Origin: Dokdonella immobilis
GTDB lineage: Bacteria > Pseudomonadota > Gammaproteobacteria > Xanthomonadales > Rhodanobacteraceae
Direction: 5' to 3'
Length of the DNA: 64,000 nt
NCBI RefSeq assembly: GCF_900115085.1
Contig: NZ_FOVF01000012.1
Coordinates: forward strand, 1-64,000
Shown here: piece by piece, positions 60,560 to 64,000 of the stretch
Layout: every line of letters starts with the position of its first letter
How positions within the stretch are numbered: the stretch's first letter is position 1
Position numbers and translations under genes: made by a program
Notes under the pieces: model-generated
The model's database searches: none
What the model saw: the letters and a program-made list of their open reading frames with translations, nothing else
What the model was told of the DNA's origin: nothing

Positions 60560-62101
60560 ATGAATGTGCAACCTTTCCGCGAGCCGGATGGTCGATCGCG
60601 CCCCCGCGGCGCGCCTGTCCGGCCAAGCCTCGTGGCCTGCTCCGTCGGCCTTGCCCTCGTCCTCGCCGGGTGTGCGGCCGGACCCGATTTCCGTGCGCCG
60701 ACACTGGCGGACGAGGCCGGCTATCGCGCCACGGCCTTGCCGGCGTCGACCGCCTCGACGGACGGCCCGACCGGTGATGCGCAGCGCTTCCTCGAAGGCG
60801 AACAGGTTCCCGCGCTATGGTGGACCGGCTTCGGCAGCGAGGAACTGAACCGGCGTGTCACCGAGGCCCTGGCGAACAGTCCGACCGTGGCGTCGGCCCA
60901 GGCTGCCTTGCGCAAGGCGCAGGAAGAAGCCGGGGTCGCCCGCGGCCAGCTGTTTCCGTCGCTGGACGCCGCGCTCGGCGCGAACCGGCAGAAGAGCCCG
61001 GTGGCGACCGGCGGCGGCTTCTCGACCTCGCCCTACACGGTCTACAACGCCTCGGTCGATATCGGCTACACGCTCGATCTGTTCGGTGGCATTCGCCGCG
61101 GCGTCGAGGCGCAGCGGGCGCTCGCCGACTACCAGCAGTTCCAGCTCGAAGGCACCTACCTGAGCCTCGCTTCGAACGTGGTCACGACCAGCATTCTCGA
61201 AGCCTCGCTGCGCGAGCAGATTCGCGCCACCGAGGAAATCGTCGAGGCCTATCGCCAGCAGTACGATCTGGTCGACAAGCAGTTTGCAACCGGGGCCAAA
61301 TCACAAGGCGACGTGCTCCTCGCGCAGAGCCAGGTGGCGACCGCACGCGCCGGCCTGCCGGCCCTGCGCAAGGCGCTCGAGCGCAGCCGCACCCAGCTTG
61401 CCGTCTATCTCGGCCGCTTTCCGTCACAGGCCGAACTGGAAGCACTCGATCTCGATGCGCTGACCCTGCCGGGCGAGGTTCCGGTCAGCCTGCCTTCGGT
61501 GCTGGTGCGCCAGCGGCCGGACATCCGCGCGGCCGAAGCACGCTTGCACGAGGCGACCGCGCGCGTCGGCGTCGCCACCGCGAACCTGTTCCCGAACATC
61601 GGCCTGTCCGCCTCGTTCGGCTCGCAGGCGCTTGATCGCGGCGACCTGTTCGGCAGTTCCGCCGAAGCCTGGAGCCTCGGTTTGAACCTGCTGCAGCCGA
61701 TCTTCCGTGGCGGCAGCCTGCGCGCGCAGAAACGCGCGGCCCAAGCCGGGCTCGACCAGGCCGCGGCGGACTACCGCACGACCGTGCTGACCGCGTTCCA
61801 GAACGTCGCCGACAGTCTGCGCGCGCTCGAGCTCGATGCCGAAAGCCTGGCCTCGCAGAGCGCCGCGCAGGAGGCGACGTCGAACAGCCTCGCCCTGACC
61901 CGCCGCCAATACGAGGACGGCTCGGTGGCCTACCTGCAGGTGCTCGACGCGACCCGGCTCTATCAGCAAACACGGCTTGCCGTGATCGACGCGAGGGCCA
62001 CGCGCCTGGCCGACACGGCGGCCCTGTACGCCGCCCTCGGCGGCGGCTTCGCCGACGCCGGCGATGCTCCTGCGCCAGCCGAGGCCCAGACTGCGCGCTA
62101 G
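60560..62101 (+). CDS. Outer-membrane lipoprotein channel of an RND efflux system (NodT/OprM family)
   Basis: 513 residues from ATG 60560. The lipobox is LALVLAGC, followed by AAGPDFRAP, the family start of the mature protein. The two OEP repeats are seen, each with long alpha-helical and short beta parts (LANSPTVASAQAALRKAQEE; YKxL-like VDIGYTLDLFGGIRRGVEAQ; LVRQRPDIRAAEARLHEATA; ATANLFPNIGLSASFG). It forms the trimeric exit duct. It is the first gene of a three-gene operon. Confidence 0.92.
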   Translation: MNVQPFREPDGRSRPRGAPVRPSLVACSVGLALVLAGCAAGPDFRAPTLADEAGYRATALPASTASTDGPTGDAQRFLEGEQVPALWWTGFGSEELNRRVTEALANSPTVASAQAALRKAQEEAGVARGQLFPSLDAALGANRQKSPVATGGGFSTSPYTVYNASVDIGYTLDLFGGIRRGVEAQRALADYQQFQLEGTYLSLASNVVTTSILEASLREQIRATEEIVEAYRQQYDLVDKQFATGAKSQGDVLLAQSQVATARAGLPALRKALERSRTQLAVYLGRFPSQAELEALDLDALTLPGEVPVSLPSVLVRQRPDIRAAEARLHEATARVGVATANLFPNIGLSASFGSQALDRGDLFGSSAEAWSLGLNLLQPIFRGGSLRAQKRAAQAGLDQAAADYRTTVLTAFQNVADSLRALELDAESLASQSAAQEATSNSLALTRRQYEDGSVAYLQVLDATRLYQQTRLAVIDARATRLADTAALYAALGGGFADAGDAPAPAEAQTAR

Positions 62102-62191
62102 TCGCCGGACGGCGCAGAATCCATCCACAGCCGGTCGATGGCAACACGCGGACCGGTTCCGATCCAGACCTAAAGAAGAAGAGGATTGCGC

Positions 62192-63358
62192 ATGAAATCG
62201 CGCAGCGAACGCAAACCGAGCACCACCAAGCGCATGATCATCATGGGCATCTTCGTCGGCGGCTTCCTGGCCCTGTTGATCGCCTGGAACCTGTTCGGCC
62301 AGTACATGGCCAGCCAGGCCGCCCTGCAGGCGCATGTGCCGCCGCAGACGGTGACCTCGATGAAGGTCGGCAAGGATTTCTGGCAACCCGAGCGGACCAG
62401 TGTCGGCTCCTTGCGCGCCGCCCGCGGTGCCGACCTGGCCTTTGACGTCAGCGGCCTGGTCAGCGCCGTGCGCGTGAAGTCCGGCGAGGAGGTCAAGCAG
62501 GGCCAGTTGCTGGTCGAACTGAATGCCGATGATCTGATCGCCCAGCGCCGTCAGCTCGAAGCCAATGCAGTACTGCTCAAGACCAATCTCGAGCGCTCCC
62601 GCCAGCAGCTTGCCTACAAGGGCATCAGCCAGGCCGACTTCGATAGTGCCGAAGCCAGCTACAAGGCCGCCCAGGCCGGCGTCGCCCAGCAGCAGGCGCT
62701 GATCGACAAGCGCCAGTTGCGCGCGCCGTTCGACGGACGCATCGGCATCGTCAGCCTCAATCCCGGCAGCTACGTGAATTCAGGCGATGTCGTCATGACC
62801 CTGCAGCAGGTCGATCCGGTCTTCGTCGATCTCAACGTGCCGCAGGACAGCCTGGCTGAAATAAAGGTTGGCCAGACCGCGATCCTGTCCCTGGACGCCT
62901 TTGCCGAGCATCCGTTCATCGGCGAAGTAACCGCGATCAGTCCAAAGCTCGACACGGCGACGCGCAACGTGCAGGTCGAAGCCAGCGTGCCGAACCCGGA
63001 CAAGATGCTGAAGCCCGGCATGTTCGCCAACGTCGCGATCCAGGTTGGCCAGCAGCAGGAGTTCCTGACCCTGCCGCAGACCGCGATCACCTTCAACCCG
63101 TATGGCGAGACGGTGTTCCTGGTCAAACCCTCGGACAAGAAGGACGCCCAGGGCAAGCCCGAGAAGCCGACCGCACAGTCGGTGTTCGTCACCACCGGCC
63201 TCAAGCGTGGCGACCAGATCGCCGTGCTGAGTGGCATCCAGGAGGGCGACGAAGTGGTCACCAGCGGTCAGCTCAAGATCAAGAACGGTACGCCGCTGAT
63301 CATCGACAACAGCAAGCAGCCGCCGAATGACCCGGCCCCGACGCCCCAGGAACAGTAG
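62192..63358 (+). CDS. Periplasmic adaptor (membrane fusion) protein of the RND system
   Basis: 388 residues from ATG 62192 (AGGA seven bases upstream). One N-terminal membrane helix (IIMGIFVGGFLALLIAWNLF) is followed by the lipoyl half-motif (DVSGLVSAVRVKSGEEVKQG), a helical hairpin, the second lipoyl half (RAPFDGRIGIVSLNPGSYVN), a beta-barrel and a membrane-proximal domain. A poorly conserved Lys/Pro/Gln-rich tail ends the protein. It bridges pump and outer-membrane channel. Confidence 0.93.
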   Translation: MKSRSERKPSTTKRMIIMGIFVGGFLALLIAWNLFGQYMASQAALQAHVPPQTVTSMKVGKDFWQPERTSVGSLRAARGADLAFDVSGLVSAVRVKSGEEVKQGQLLVELNADDLIAQRRQLEANAVLLKTNLERSRQQLAYKGISQADFDSAEASYKAAQAGVAQQQALIDKRQLRAPFDGRIGIVSLNPGSYVNSGDVVMTLQQVDPVFVDLNVPQDSLAEIKVGQTAILSLDAFAEHPFIGEVTAISPKLDTATRNVQVEASVPNPDKMLKPGMFANVAIQVGQQQEFLTLPQTAITFNPYGETVFLVKPSDKKDAQGKPEKPTAQSVFVTTGLKRGDQIAVLSGIQEGDEVVTSGQLKIKNGTPLIIDNSKQPPNDPAPTPQEQ

Positions 63359-63451
63359 CGATGTCGTGAACCTGGCGACGGCCAGCGGCGCCCAGTCGGC
63401 GCCGCCCGACCGACCCGGTCGCTCCATCCAAATCCAGCGAAGCGGAACCTC

Positions 63452-64000
63452 ATGAAATTCACCGACTCCTTCATCAACAAGCCGGTCTGGGCGATCGTCG
63501 TCAGCCTGGTCATCCTCGTCCTAGGCCTGCGTTCGGTCATCGACATGACCGTACGCCAGTTTCCGAAGACCGAGAATGCGGTGGTCACGGTCAGCACGGC
63601 CTATTACGGCGCCGACGCGCAGACCGTGGCCGGCTTCATCACCCAGCCGCTCGAATCGGCGATCGCGCAGGCCCAGGGCATCGACTACCTGTCGTCCTCG
63701 AGCGTGACCGGCGTGTCGACGATCACCGCCACCCTCAAGCTCAATTACGACTCCAATCGCGCCCTGACCGAGATCCAGACCCAGATCAGCTCGGTGACCA
63801 ACCAGTTGCCGCCGCAGGCGCAGCAACCGGTCGTCTCGGTGCAGGTCGGCGAGACCACAGCCTCGATGTACCTCGGCTTCTACAGCGACACGCTGCCGAC
63901 CAACAACATCACCGACTACATGATCCGCGTGATCAAGCCGCAGCTCGATGCCATCGATGGCGTGCAGGAAGCGCAGGTCATCGGTGGTCGCCGCTTTGCC
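63452..64000 (+). CDS. RND multidrug efflux pump, N-terminal part (runs off window)
   Basis: 183 residues are visible and the frame is still open at the window edge. The protein begins MKFTDSFINKPVWAIVVSLV with the first membrane helix, then RQFPKTENAVVTVSTAYYGA, ESAIAQAQGIDYLSSSS and QISSVTNQLPPQAQQPVV, all typical of HAE-1 type inner-membrane proton-driven pumps (AcrB/MexF/MdtB group). It lies 93 bases after the adaptor gene, completing a tripartite operon. Substrates cannot be predicted. Confidence 0.93.
   Translation, partial: MKFTDSFINKPVWAIVVSLVILVLGLRSVIDMTVRQFPKTENAVVTVSTAYYGADAQTVAGFITQPLESAIAQAQGIDYLSSSSVTGVSTITATLKLNYDSNRALTEIQTQISSVTNQLPPQAQQPVVSVQVGETTASMYLGFYSDTLPTNNITDYMIRVIKPQLDAIDGVQEAQVIGGRRFA

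Overview
This window is GC-rich bacterial chromosome with dense coding, short intergenic gaps, many overlapping start/stop codons and frequent GTG/TTG starts. The gene families point to a gammaproteobacterium of the Lysobacterales (Xanthomonadales), plausibly near Rhodanobacteraceae. The evidence is a bioF-x-bioH-bioC biotin cluster, ubiK/comM, an exeA/gspB pair, a FimX-like protein, and a peptide-maturation gene set that I recall as typical of this order. The taxonomic call is inference. No rRNA, tRNA or CRISPR array was seen.

Layout. (1) 1-3.45 kb: a putative ribosomally made, modified-peptide locus. It has the 3' part of a TPR/cyclase-type regulator, a small precursor with a nitrile-hydratase-like leader on the other strand, and a SagB-type flavin dehydrogenase. 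This is the best candidate for a poorly described system. (2) 3.5-7.8 kb: mocA-xdhC, comM, ubiK and the P-II gene glnK, with a perfect palindrome upstream of glnK. (3) 7.8-9.3 kb: a gene-free stretch packed with repeats. (4) 9.3-17.7 kb: a manganese-exporter-like gene behind a yybP-ykoY riboswitch, phospholipase A, biotin genes (bioC, bioH, an unknown gene, bioF, and separately bioB), NADH dehydrogenase II and comF. (5) 17.8-26.8 kb: an IS3 transposase relic, then ubiA with an unusual N-terminal extension, a rhomboid protease, gspB and exeA, a membrane TPR protein, an acetyltransferase and a cupredoxin/outer-membrane pair. (6) 27-39.4 kb: oligopeptidase A, an NTE-type patatin, a FimX-like protein, hemB, aroE, a cysteine-cluster protein, gamma carbonic anhydrase, an aldehyde dehydrogenase and an EcsC-like protein. 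(7) 39.5-43.6 kb: a cobalamin riboswitch in front of class Ia ribonucleotide reductase nrdA-nrdB. (8) 43.7-60.4 kb: sirtuin, MFS transporter, two convergent c-di-GMP proteins, a large HzsA-like di-heme protein, Nudix, NTF2-like, APC permease, a Na/Ca-exchanger-like protein and an aldo/keto reductase. (9) 60.5-64 kb: a tripartite RND efflux operon whose pump gene runs off the window.

Connections. Three terminal-inverted-repeat elements without transposase (two related copies, one unrelated) each sit in a CTAG site that also contains the TAG stop codon of the neighbouring gene. This looks like a target preference that places insertions harmlessly at gene ends. Two riboswitches of different classes control metal export and nucleotide reduction. 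Three c-di-GMP proteins (one probably a degenerate receptor, one EAL with a CSS-type sensor, one GGDEF with a propeller sensor) suggest surface-life regulation. A short C-terminal tail (DDTIF-x-DG-[FY]-[ED]) recurs on a secreted protein and on a gene relic and may be an uncatalogued sorting or processing mark.

All calls come from reading the sequence and recalled family knowledge. No database search was run.
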